The notes below the pieces were generated by a model, which was given only the letters and a program-made list of their open reading frames with translations, was not told the origin of the DNA and ran no database searches. A DNA stretch of 64,000 bases from JAFNAG01 sp050011535 (GTDB taxonomy: Bacteria; Acidobacteriota; UBA6911): NCBI GenBank assembly GCA_050011535.1, contig JBEKIX010000006.1:1-64000 (forward strand). Direction: 5' to 3'. Each line of letters begins with the position of its first letter. Positions within the stretch are counted from its first letter, which is position 1. Of this stretch, positions 52,621 to 61,549 are shown piece by piece. A program made the translations under genes and the position numbers.

Positions 52621-54939
52621 TTACCTCTTCCTCAAAAAGAGCCTTACCTCTCCAAACTCCATCGTGAGATGATGCTCCTTCTTCGCAGCTCCCCCTTCGG
52701 CAGCAGCCATGGGTTGAGGGAAACGAACGACCCTCTCTCCACTGTCGGACGCGACGACCATCGCCGCCCCTTGCGACGCGCGGACATTGTCCGGCTTTGA
52801 ACTCCACATTCTTACTCCCGCTTTGGTCGCGATCCATCGAAGTAATTCCACCGGCAGGGGACCCACGCCAGCATAGTACGAAGTGAAGCCATTGTGCTCA
52901 CGGCTCGCAAAAGCGATTTTACTGTTATCGGCCCATCGGCCGTGCACGCGAATTCCTTCGTCCTTTCCCTCCACCAAAGCGAATCGCGGGTAGTGAGGTT
53001 TCTTCACACCGAACTCCCGGAAGAACTTCGTGCCGGAGTCATCAATCAAACATCGAATCATCATCGGAGCGGGCTCGTCAAAGCGCTCAAAAGAAAAGCC
53101 GGTCAGCGTCTCCATCTGTTTAGGCTCGAAGCGTTCTGGACCGATGTAGCCCGGCGCATAGAACCAGACCACTGTGGCGCCGCTCCCGTTAAATAGGAGT
53201 TGAAGTTGTTGGACTTCTTCCTGGGTCAGGAAGAAAGTGTTTACCATAAGAAAAAGTTTGAAGCGTGATCGGTCATCGGACTTCAGATCAAACCTGTAGA
53301 GGAAGTCCGTTGGTGCGCCAACACGATGAATTGTCCGCGCCTGGGAGTTGACCATCCAGTGGCCGAAGAAATCGCTGATCACAATTCCAAAATTCTCCCA
53401 GGGTTCCTCCGCCCACCAGTGCCGCGTGGCAAGCCACGACTTTGGCTCGTACACGGCAGCGATCTGGGACACCGGGCTGATGTCGAGTTTCGGCCGATAT
53501 GCAGTACCGAGTTCCACACACGATTTGATCACTCTTGTCATCGGCGGATCATCAAACCAGCACTTGTTGGCCTTGAAAGGGGGACTGAGGTGGCCGAAAT
53601 CAAACAACCAGCCGGCATGCCCCGTGGCAAAGACCTGTCCGAGATCGCGCTGAAGAATTTTGAGCGTCCCTTCGACTGTGTCGGATCCCGAGCCCCCCTC
53701 ACTCCTCCGCGTGGGCTCGAGGTAGGTGCTCGGATCCATTTCGGAGATGAACATCTTGTTATTCCGGCGTATCGATTCACTCAGGACTCTGTAGGCGCCG
53801 TCTCCTCCAACGCCGCGCGCGCGGCCAAGCCAGTTGCCCGCGTCGTCAATCACATCGCTATCCCAGACCTGGTAGCCCGGCACGTTGCTGCGCTGGTAGG
53901 TGTACGGCGTCGCGATGTAATCGATGTCAGGCGACGTGAGCACGGGCTCGGGCACAAGATGGCCCGCCTCCTGGATCATCACGTTCTCCAGCACGTAGCA
54001 AAAGAACGTGCCGCAGATGGCACGCCGTCCGGTCTCTTCTTTAATGACCTTCGCAAACGAAGCAACGGTGTCGGCGGTATTCTTGTGGTAGCGACGCTGA
54101 AATTCGATGACGTCGCGATCCCTTTCAGGATCGCGCATCAGCGGTCCCCCTCTGTTTATCCGACGCTCCACCGACGGAATCGGTCCGGCAATTTTTTCCA
54201 TCGGCGCGCTGTAATCAGGCATCCATCGGCATCCGATATAATGCCATTCTCCCGTGTGCATGCCGGAGATTTGGTAGCCCATCATCCTGCTTCTGAGTGG
54301 CGACGCCTCCATATGCCTCAGAAAATCTCGCAGCATCGCGACGGTCTCTTTTTTATAGACCTCCGACGCAAATGAGGCCGCATAGGGATCGAACAACGCC
54401 GTCCAGTTAAACCCGCCTTCAATGACTTGCGCGGCTGCCTTGTACTGGCCGGCGTCGATTGGAAGCCCGCACTTTACCAGCTCCTCGGGATGCGCCTCCT
54501 TCCACCATACGGGAGCATAGGGATGCAGGCGGGGCAGGAAGAACGCATCGGGTACCAGCTCCAGGAGTTTCGCGAAGTACTTATCAAGCCTGGTCCAGTC
54601 GTATTGCGCCGGTCCGGTCCAGCCGTCCTCAAGTCCGATGAGCGGATGCAGGAATCGAAGGCCTGCTTTTCGGTAGCTTGGCGCTGTGTGAAGCAGGCTC
54701 GAGCTGACGGCGAGCAACGGGTACTCTTCCTTTCCGTTGAGATACAAGCGGGCACCGCCACGTTCCATGCGTACCTCGCATCGACACGCGGGTTCGGACT
54801 TTAAACGATCGAGCTGCTTCAGCAGATCGTTGTCGAATTCGGCAATCTTGTATTCGAACAATTCGAGAGCAGGCAAATTGGAGAGCGGCATGGCGGCAAG
54901 GGTGGCTCCGAAGAGTCTGATCGCTTCGCGTCGGTTCAT
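52621..54939 (-). CDS. Putative glycoside hydrolase (GH42-like barrel), Tat-type export signal
   Basis: A 772-residue protein with an N-terminal RR motif and hydrophobic stretch (MNRREAIRLFGATLAAMPLS), typical of Tat signals in this phylum. It has a TIM-barrel-like first half (RLHPYAPVWWKEAHPEE, GYQISGMHTGEWHYIG, KMFISEMDPSTYLEP) that resembles GH42 beta-galactosidases, followed by a glutamine-amidotransferase-like and C-terminal beta part (FKLFLMVNTFFLTQEEVQQL). Catalytic acids cannot be fixed without alignment; E in HTGEWHYIG and E in FISEMDP are candidates. Divergent from the GH9 gene across a foldback repeat. Substrate unknown. Confidence 0.65.
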   Translation of the reverse strand: MNRREAIRLFGATLAAMPLSNLPALELFEYKIAEFDNDLLKQLDRLKSEPACRCEVRMERGGARLYLNGKEEYPLLAVSSSLLHTAPSYRKAGLRFLHPLIGLEDGWTGPAQYDWTRLDKYFAKLLELVPDAFFLPRLHPYAPVWWKEAHPEELVKCGLPIDAGQYKAAAQVIEGGFNWTALFDPYAASFASEVYKKETVAMLRDFLRHMEASPLRSRMMGYQISGMHTGEWHYIGCRWMPDYSAPMEKIAGPIPSVERRINRGGPLMRDPERDRDVIEFQRRYHKNTADTVASFAKVIKEETGRRAICGTFFCYVLENVMIQEAGHLVPEPVLTSPDIDYIATPYTYQRSNVPGYQVWDSDVIDDAGNWLGRARGVGGDGAYRVLSESIRRNNKMFISEMDPSTYLEPTRRSEGGSGSDTVEGTLKILQRDLGQVFATGHAGWLFDFGHLSPPFKANKCWFDDPPMTRVIKSCVELGTAYRPKLDISPVSQIAAVYEPKSWLATRHWWAEEPWENFGIVISDFFGHWMVNSQARTIHRVGAPTDFLYRFDLKSDDRSRFKLFLMVNTFFLTQEEVQQLQLLFNGSGATVVWFYAPGYIGPERFEPKQMETLTGFSFERFDEPAPMMIRCLIDDSGTKFFREFGVKKPHYPRFALVEGKDEGIRVHGRWADNSKIAFASREHNGFTSYYAGVGPLPVELLRWIATKAGVRMWSSKPDNVRASQGAAMVVASDSGERVVRFPQPMAAAEGGAAKKEHHLTMEFGEVRLFLRKR

Positions 54940-55003
54940 GAGTGGGCCTTTCCCCTGATGAGGAGGAGAAGAGATAGCGTCGAGAAATCCGATACCATCT
55001 TTC

Positions 55004-55241
55004 GTAACTGTTTAGCTGCAGCGACAAAGATTTGTCGTCAACGACATAATGACTGAACCAACCTCAAAAGCTCAAAGAGCTCGAAGAACCTCCAAGGAAG
55101 CCTTGTCGAATCGGAAGGCGTCGGCCCTTATCGGGCCACAGAAGCCGATGCCTCTTGGAGATTCTTTGAGTTCTTTGAGTCTTTGCGGTTTCCTTTGCCT
55201 TTCAGTCATGCGATCTGGTTTAAAAAAAGCTCAACAGTTAC
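55004..55241. repeat. Foldback repeat element, copy G (complete, 238 bp)
   Basis: The best complete copy. The left end is GTAACTGTTTAGCTGCAGCG and the right end AGCTCAACAGTTAC, inverted with respect to each other. Internal arms AACCTCAAAAGCTCAAAGAG and GAGTTCTTTGAGTCTTTGCG pair imperfectly around a GC-rich centre. It lies in the 493 bp divergent region between the GH42-like gene and the GH9 gene, which otherwise must contain both promoters. Confidence 0.85.
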
Positions 55242-55432
55242 CATTCTCGGGCGCTGCGTCAGTGTGAGGTAAGAATATTGAAAGATTATATGAAAAGAAA
55301 TGAAAAATGCCGCGGATGAATATTGTCGCAACCGATGCTATTCTGTTCCTCACTTGACCAAGCGCTTTCCTGACGACTGAAATCGTGCTCGGATTTTCTA
55401 CGCCGATTTCCTGGCGGTAAAGGGATGGGCAG

Positions 55433-57250
55433 ATGAAAATGAACAGAGGTTTCCCGATATCACCGATCCTCGCCTTATTCGCATGTCTTCTGGTGAGTCC
55501 GAAACTCGCGCCACCCGCACAGCGGCCAGAAACATTCATCCGCCTCAATCAGGCGGGATATCAGCCTACCGGCGCGAAATCTGCCATCTCTTTCAGCACG
55601 GCGCCCCTCGCAGGAGCCTTCTTCCTGATTGAAGCCGGAAGTGGGCAGACGGCATTTGCGGGAAAGTTGAGCGAACCGCAATCTCAAGTATGGGGGACCT
55701 TCCGTCATCATGCTGAACTCGATTTCAGCCCATATAAGAAGCCGGGGAGATACTTTCTCAGGTTGGAGCAAACTGGTGCTGAGTCTTCACAATTTACGAT
55801 TGACACGCCGGCTTACGAGATGCTTCCCGACCAGCTGCTGGAATTCATGAGGCAGCAGCGTTGCGGTTATAACCCGTTTCTCGATGCCGTGTGCCATCCC
55901 TTCGACAGCCGCACCGCCGATGGACCGTTGCCGGACGGCAGTTATCTTGATGCCCGCGGCGGCTGGCACGATGCCGGCGATCAATTGAAATACTTGCTGA
56001 CCGCGAGCAATGCCACCGCCCAGATGCTGCTGGCCTACAAACTGGCGCCGCGAGTCTTCGGCGACAGAACCGACCAATGGGGCCAGCCGGCAGCGAATGG
56101 GATCCCCGATGTTCTCGACGAGGCGCGCTGGGGCCTGGATTGGATGCTGAAGCTGCATCCGGCGCCGGATCAACTTTACCACCAGGTTGGCGATGACCGC
56201 GACCACATCGGTTGGCGCTTGCCTCCAAAAGACACGAGCGACTATGGCTGGGGACCAGGCAGCTATCGAGTGGCTTATTTCGCGACAGGCAAGCCTCAGG
56301 GCCTGGGCCGCTACAAGAGCGAGTCAACCGGGATCGCCAATCTGGCGGGACGCTATGCCGCAGCCATGGCACTCGCCCACCAGATTTGGAAGAGCGATCG
56401 CAGGATGAAGCCCTATGCCGAGCGCTGCCTGCGTGCCGGCGTTGAAGTCTACCGCCTGGGGAAAACCCATGAAGGTGTTCAGCAGGGAAACTCCTATGGC
56501 TCGCCCTATCGTTACAACGAGGATACCTGGGCCGATGACATGGAATGGGGCGCCGCGGAGTTGTATCGCACCACGGGAGAGAAATCATACCTTGAAGACG
56601 CAAAACGCTACGCGCAGATTATCGGCGCCACCTCGTGGATGGGACGCGATACAGCCGCTCACTACCAGTTCTATCCTTTCATGAACCTTGGCCACTACGC
56701 GCTCTACGATCAGGTGGACAAAGCTTTTCAAAAGATACTTGCCGGATACTATCGGGACGGCCTCGAAAGCTGCCGCCGCAAGGGCGTGCAGAATCCCTAC
56801 CAGATCGGTGTACCCTTCATCTGGTGCTCCAACAACCTGGTCGTGGCCTTGGCAACCCAGGGCTATCTCTATGAGGCCATGACCAGAGACGCGACCTACC
56901 GCTCGTTCGTTCGGGCTCAACTGGACTGGTTGTTCGGTCGCAACCCGTGGGGGACATCGATGTTTACAGGGATCCCGGACCCGGGGATCTTTCCGCGGGA
57001 TCCGCATCTGCCCACGACTAACCTGACGGGCCGTTCGATCCGGGGCGGGCTGGTGGATGGACCCGTCGCAGAGACCATTTTCAAGAGCTTGAAAGGGGTC
57101 ACGCTCTCGCGCCAGGATGCATTCGCTCCATTCCAGTGCGAACAGGCGGTCTATCACGACGACATGGCCGACTACTCCAGCAATGAACCCACCATGGACG
57201 GCACCGCCTCCGCGATTTTGCTGCTGGCGCTCTTTGCCGCCCAGCGGTAA
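55433..57250 (+). CDS. Glycoside hydrolase family 9 (endoglucanase/cellulase-like), exported
   Basis: A 605-residue protein. Signal peptide (ISPILALFACLLVSPKLAPP), then a CelD-type Ig-like domain (FIRLNQAGYQPTGAKSAISF, residues about 35-125), then the GH9 alpha6/alpha6 barrel. Catalytic Asp pair is in GWHDAGDQLKYLLTASNATA, and the C-terminal motif with the catalytic Glu is DYSSNEPTMDGTASAILLL. Also NPWGTSMFTGIPDPGIFPRD. GH9 enzymes cleave beta-1,4-glucans by inversion, though some members act on chito-oligosaccharides. Its TAA is immediately followed by the convergent stop of the deacetylase gene with no gap. Confidence 0.93.
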   Translation: MKMNRGFPISPILALFACLLVSPKLAPPAQRPETFIRLNQAGYQPTGAKSAISFSTAPLAGAFFLIEAGSGQTAFAGKLSEPQSQVWGTFRHHAELDFSPYKKPGRYFLRLEQTGAESSQFTIDTPAYEMLPDQLLEFMRQQRCGYNPFLDAVCHPFDSRTADGPLPDGSYLDARGGWHDAGDQLKYLLTASNATAQMLLAYKLAPRVFGDRTDQWGQPAANGIPDVLDEARWGLDWMLKLHPAPDQLYHQVGDDRDHIGWRLPPKDTSDYGWGPGSYRVAYFATGKPQGLGRYKSESTGIANLAGRYAAAMALAHQIWKSDRRMKPYAERCLRAGVEVYRLGKTHEGVQQGNSYGSPYRYNEDTWADDMEWGAAELYRTTGEKSYLEDAKRYAQIIGATSWMGRDTAAHYQFYPFMNLGHYALYDQVDKAFQKILAGYYRDGLESCRRKGVQNPYQIGVPFIWCSNNLVVALATQGYLYEAMTRDATYRSFVRAQLDWLFGRNPWGTSMFTGIPDPGIFPRDPHLPTTNLTGRSIRGGLVDGPVAETIFKSLKGVTLSRQDAFAPFQCEQAVYHDDMADYSSNEPTMDGTASAILLLALFAAQR

Positions 57251-58015
57251 TTACTGCCGCAACAACTCGTCCACGCGCACGAACCTGTATTGCCTCGAAG
57301 CCAGGGCATCAAGCAATCCGCCCAGCCGTTCGTGCATCTTGTCTTTGCGCCCCGGCCCGGCACCGATATGCAGAAGCAGGATGAAACCGTTCAATCCATT
57401 CGGATCCGACCGTTCCTTATCCAGAATGCTCTTTAGAATAGCCTCGGAAGAAGCAAAGTTTTTGTCAGCTTCCTCTGTGTAATCGGCGTTTGATCTCGTT
57501 CCTGGAGTAAAATTGACGAGTTGCAGATTCAATTCCGCGCTCCAGCGTGCTATCTCCGAGTTGTACCACTCATAGGCCGGGAGCCAATAATGGATGCGAT
57601 CCCTTCTTATGCCGTACTTCTCGAGTGTGGCCAGGTTGTTTTCGAGATCGCGGCGAAATTCGTCCCGAGTGACCAGAGTTTTCTTGTCCGTTTCCCAGGC
57701 ACAATAGAGCAGGTGTTTGTCGGAGTGCGGTCCCAGGTAGTGTCCGCTTTTGACGATCTTCCGCACTAGATTTGTGAAGTCCGGATTGCGCAGGAAATCG
57801 CCGGTCAAAAAAAACGAGGCATGGGCGTGATGACGGCTCAACTGTTGCAGGATGATTTCCCCGCCTTCGCCAAACTCGTGCCCGGTGAAGACCAGGGCGA
57901 TCATCCGCTGATCTATTGGCCCGCGGATGATCCCGCCGTCCCGATATTCCAATTTGGCTGTACCTGCCAGCAGCGTCAAGCAGCCTATCAGGCCCGCAAT
58001 GAAATGGGTTCGCAT
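57251..58015 (-). CDS. NodB-like polysaccharide deacetylase fold protein with altered motif 1
   Basis: About 254 residues with a signal peptide (MRTHFIAGLIGCLTLLAGTA). The NodB-like fold is recognised from ASFFLTGDFLRNPDFTNLVR and the HSxxH metal motif in LGPHSDKHLL, then GFILLLHIGAGPGRKDKM. The first motif, normally TFDDG, here reads LVFTGHEFGEGG, so the Asp pair that supplies the base and a metal ligand is missing. Catalysis may use a different ligand set or be lost. The start is chosen at the signal peptide; the frame is open 30 codons further, into the transposase remnant. It is tail-to-tail with GH9. Confidence 0.75.
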   Translation of the reverse strand: MRTHFIAGLIGCLTLLAGTAKLEYRDGGIIRGPIDQRMIALVFTGHEFGEGGEIILQQLSRHHAHASFFLTGDFLRNPDFTNLVRKIVKSGHYLGPHSDKHLLYCAWETDKKTLVTRDEFRRDLENNLATLEKYGIRRDRIHYWLPAYEWYNSEIARWSAELNLQLVNFTPGTRSNADYTEEADKNFASSEAILKSILDKERSDPNGLNGFILLLHIGAGPGRKDKMHERLGGLLDALASRQYRFVRVDELLRQ

Positions 58016-58055
58016 CTTTTTCAAGTATACTGCACCGCATAGAACGATAAAATCA

Positions 58056-59023
58056 CACTTGCCTTGCCTGAATCCAAATCCCTTTGGAAAGCATTCGGCG
58101 CGCACAATGGCGAGCGTGGATTAGGCGCGATTTCCGTCGAACTCTGCTGCTTGTTCGGCCTGGTTAGTCGCGCCCCGCTGCGTTTCGTTTACGGCAAGGC
58201 ATCGACCTCGGAACACAAGCTCATCCGCAAGCTCATCGAAAGTCTCAGAAAAAACGACCTGCTCCTTTTGGATGCAGGTTTCTATTACTGTGCAACCCTC
58301 CTCCGGATACTGGCCCGCAAAGCGCACTTCCTCATTCCGGCAACAGCGAACATGCGTCCCAAGGTCCTCAGGTGTCTTGGTCCTGGGGACTATCTCTGCT
58401 GCATCACCGACTCCCATAATGGAGCAACTCTCCAAGTCAGGGTGGTCTTCGTCTACCGCAACGGCTTTCGCCGGCGCCGGCTGGTGACCTCACTTCTGGA
58501 TCCGTCTTTGTATCCCGCCTCGGAACTGGCCGAGCTCTATCACATGCGCTGGGATATCGAGACCTTCTACCGGGATTTCAAGCACTCGTTGCGCGCCACT
58601 TCCTGGCATTGCCATACTCCTATGACGTTTCACCAGGAACTCCTCGTGCACATGATCACCTTGTGCCTGATTCGCTGCGCAATGCTCCAAGCCAGTCAAT
58701 CGAAGAGCGCACCGATGAGTAGCTTCAGTTTTGCGCGGGCGCTCACCGAAACACGGCTGTTTCTGAAACTCATAGTCTCAGGCGGGTCGACTCTTCTCTG
58801 GTCTTTTGTCTGGGACCAATTGGTACGCTCGTGTGCACAACAACTGGTGAGGAACAAGCCAGATCGTCAATCTACCCGTGATCGCCAGCAGTATCGAAGA
58901 AAGAGCCGCGGCTTGGAGAAACGCCGCCCGGGCAGAAAATCCCAGCAAAAGCCGTCACGCACTCAGCAGCCTGAACCGGAATTCCTCAAAAACAGGAGGA
59001 GCGGTGTCTATCTCTTAAGTTAA
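58056..59023 (+). pseudogene. IS4-family transposase, 5'-truncated
   Basis: About 319 residues of a DDE transposase. The second Asp is in LLLLDAGFYY, and the family signature Y-x2-R-x3-E-x6-K is exact in LYHMRWDIETFYRDFK. The sequence begins at the equivalent of about residue 120 (LALPESKSLWKAFGAHNGER), so the first catalytic Asp and the N-terminal domain are gone. The basic C-terminal tail looks intact. It cannot be functional on its own. The left break lies 40 bp from the start codon of the neighbouring deacetylase gene. Confidence 0.85.
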
Positions 59024-59124
59024 CAGCATTGGGTCCGACCCCAGTCTCACGCAGTCTTCCCAGTCTCCCAGGAGAAGATTTGTCTGCCCCGCCCTCCCTA
59101 TATGGGTGTAGCATCCAGCCAGCC

Positions 59125-60753
59125 ATGAAAATCCAGATAGCTGCTGTCCTGCTGCTATCAGCCGGGCTCGCCACTGCCGCGCAACTGCCGGCGACGGTGC
59201 CGTGCGAAATCCTCATTCCTGTTCTTGACGCCGGGAAAACTGTCGTGACCGCCATCGCGCCCGACGGCAGGGCGTATCCGGTTTTTCGCCCGGCGCCCGC
59301 CGGCAAACTCGTCGAGAACATACGGACAGAACTTGGCAAGAGCTTTGCGCAACAGGTGCTGCGACTCGATCGCTACGCGCGTAACCTGGTTGCGGCACGA
59401 CCCGAGACGGCCCGCACGCTAGTCGAGGAACGGCTCGCCGCGCCCATGTACCTGTTGATGTCGGCCGAGGAGGGAGGTTTCGCACGATTCGGCTTCTGGC
59501 TGGAGGACGCCGCCGCAACGCGCAAACTCGTGCTGTCCGGCTATGTCGATCTCGTGGTCAGTCAGAACAGCGTTGAGACGGGCGACTTCGAGGAGATCTT
59601 TTCGCACGAACTGGGCCATCTCATCCTGAAAGCGCTCACTGGAGGTGTGGGCAACGGGCCGTCGCGGAAGATGCACCAGAGCATGAGCGTGACCGATTAT
59701 CCGACCGCATTCGACGAGGGCTACGCAGAGCACTTTCAACCGCTTGCACGCGACGCCACCACCAACGCATACCTGCGAAAGCTCATGAGTGGAGTCAGCG
59801 CTACTGACTTCGAGCTATTCTGGCTCAGCGCCGCCGATGGCCAACTGCGTACCGACGGCGTCAAGCGCAACCTGTTCATTCATCGCAAGCCGCTGCCGGC
59901 GATTGCGCTCGATCCCCACCCCGACATGTACCGGCTGTTCATCGACCAGGAGACCTCCACCGCCTTTCTTCCCACGGAACTGAAGAATGGCCAGGAGATG
60001 ATGGCGAGCGAGGGTATTATCGCGACGTTGTTCTATCGCATCGTGAATGACGATCAACTGCGCAAGCATTACCTCGAGCCGTCGTTCTATCAGCGGTTTC
60101 TTGGGGGCCCTGTCGAAGCGCCGGCGCAGGCCGTCACGCCATACGAAAACGTCAACCTGAAACTGTTTGCGGCAATGGAGACGTTGCGGAGCACGGAACG
60201 GAATCGGGCTCCGATGATCAACCTGGTCGAGCAGTACGCGAAGCTGTTTCCGGACGAGGCGAAACGCATTTACGCGATATTCATCGAGACGACCTGGGGC
60301 GCGACAGTTTCGCAGCAACTGGCGTCAGGGCTGGCGCATGCAGCCGCGGAAGGTGCACGCGGTGACATCGCCGCCTTTCGCCAAGACCATCCGTTCCCGT
60401 TGCTAGATTCCACCATCGCCCAGGTGGTGGAGCGAAAGATCGCGCTCGACGCGAGTCTCGGTTCGGAGCTGTGGGTGGCAAACACGGCGTTTAAGATTGC
60501 GCCTACCGTCTGGGGAACGAAACGGAGCGAGCCGCTAACCATGAACCTGAATACGGCAAGTGTTGCGGAATGGATGAGCGTGCCGGGAGTGGATTTGCGT
60601 ATGGCGCGGAAGATCATCGCGGCGCGGGACGCGCGCGGAGTCTTCCGGTCGCTCGATCAGCTGCGCGAAGCTGGCGTGCCGTCGGATGTGATTGCGCGGT
60701 TGCGCGAGATGCAAGTAGCCATGGCTCAGCTAGGAGACTACAAGCGGGAATAG
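59125..60753 (+). CDS. Exported HExxH metallopeptidase-like protein with C-terminal helix-hairpin-helix domain
   Basis: A 542-residue protein. Signal peptide MKIQIAAVLLLSAGLATAAQ; the start is fixed by it. A zinc-protease motif HELGH lies at residues 161-165 (FEEIFSHELGHLILKAL), with DEGYAEHFQ about 33 residues later supplying the likely third ligand, as in gluzincins. The last 60 residues (MNLNTASVAEWMSVPGVDLR, then MARKIIAARDARGVFRSLDQ) form a ComEA-like helix-hairpin-helix pair that normally binds DNA. A zinc peptidase carrying this domain outside the inner membrane is unusual. It is downstream of the transposase remnant; co-transcription unlikely. Confidence 0.78.
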   Translation: MKIQIAAVLLLSAGLATAAQLPATVPCEILIPVLDAGKTVVTAIAPDGRAYPVFRPAPAGKLVENIRTELGKSFAQQVLRLDRYARNLVAARPETARTLVEERLAAPMYLLMSAEEGGFARFGFWLEDAAATRKLVLSGYVDLVVSQNSVETGDFEEIFSHELGHLILKALTGGVGNGPSRKMHQSMSVTDYPTAFDEGYAEHFQPLARDATTNAYLRKLMSGVSATDFELFWLSAADGQLRTDGVKRNLFIHRKPLPAIALDPHPDMYRLFIDQETSTAFLPTELKNGQEMMASEGIIATLFYRIVNDDQLRKHYLEPSFYQRFLGGPVEAPAQAVTPYENVNLKLFAAMETLRSTERNRAPMINLVEQYAKLFPDEAKRIYAIFIETTWGATVSQQLASGLAHAAAEGARGDIAAFRQDHPFPLLDSTIAQVVERKIALDASLGSELWVANTAFKIAPTVWGTKRSEPLTMNLNTASVAEWMSVPGVDLRMARKIIAARDARGVFRSLDQLREAGVPSDVIARLREMQVAMAQLGDYKRE

Positions 60754-60877
60754 CGGCCGAGGAGACTTCATCGTGCAGTCGATCATCATGCTTGTGATCG
60801 GTTCTCGCTCCATTCGCGTTCTTCCGCGTGTATCCGCGTCCTAACAAATACGCCGCCCTATTTATGGAATCGCGCAC

Positions 60878-61495
60878 TCAGACATTCCAGAGAAACTCAA
60901 GTGTGGACGCAAACCCAAAAATCGGAATAACGAGAACGTATATGTAGGCGGCATCTCGGAAGGCCTCAACGGGAACGCCTAGTAAACGAGAGTTTTTGTA
61001 TTCAGGCCTTGACCAGGTGCGAGCGAGCCCCAGATTCACCCCGGCCCCACCGGAGAGCGTGTATCCAACTAGTTGGAGGGCCACAACCAAGCCATAGTAG
61101 AACCCACCTTCCATCGTTCTGAATCGACTTCGGTGGTTGCCGTCTACGGATACGATGCCACCGATCCAGCCGCGGTAAATGGCAAGGGGGAAAGGCGCAG
61201 GAGCGTACCATCCGGCGCCGGCCGTCAGTGTGGCCCCCAGCAGATTGCCGCCGAAGTCGAGAGAAGCCGCAGCGATTGGGTGTCCTCCGTTCGAATAGCG
61301 AAGAATGGATGAGGACGCCTGAGCTTTCGAAACGATACGATCCCGAACGGCCAGACTCCCTTGGTGCCCTATATGGACCGAGACCATCCCGGCGATCAGC
61401 CCGATCGCGTAAGCACAGCCCAGCAAGAACACACCAAGCCTTGCTCTGTGAGTTGCACGCTGCACTCGCGCAAAGATCTGTGATGTTCTTATCAT
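60878..61495 (-). CDS. SpoIIM-like membrane protein
   Basis: A 205-residue integral membrane protein with hydrophobic segments near residues 20-40 (GVFLLGCAYAIGLIAGMVSV), 80-105 (GGNLLGATLTAGAGWYAPAP), 130-155 (GGFYYGLVVALQLVGYTLSG) and the C-terminal end (AAYIYVLVIPIFGFASTLEF). The arrangement resembles the stage II sporulation M (DUF95) family, which in non-sporulating bacteria is of unknown function. The match is by pattern only. Confidence 0.5.
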   Translation of the reverse strand: MIRTSQIFARVQRATHRARLGVFLLGCAYAIGLIAGMVSVHIGHQGSLAVRDRIVSKAQASSSILRYSNGGHPIAAASLDFGGNLLGATLTAGAGWYAPAPFPLAIYRGWIGGIVSVDGNHRSRFRTMEGGFYYGLVVALQLVGYTLSGGAGVNLGLARTWSRPEYKNSRLLGVPVEAFRDAAYIYVLVIPIFGFASTLEFLWNV

Positions 61496-61537
61496 GGTGA
61501 TACCAAGTGGCGGATTATTGCGAACATCTGATTTCCA

Positions 61538-61549
61538 GGCAACAGTTAC
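61538..61549 (-). repeat. Solo terminal-repeat sequence after a stop codon
   Basis: On the minus strand, GTAACTGTTGCC follows the final TA of the TAG stop of the carboxypeptidase-regulatory protein (TAG-TAA-CTG-TTG). It matches nine bases of the foldback family end. No element body is attached. Confidence 0.35.
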
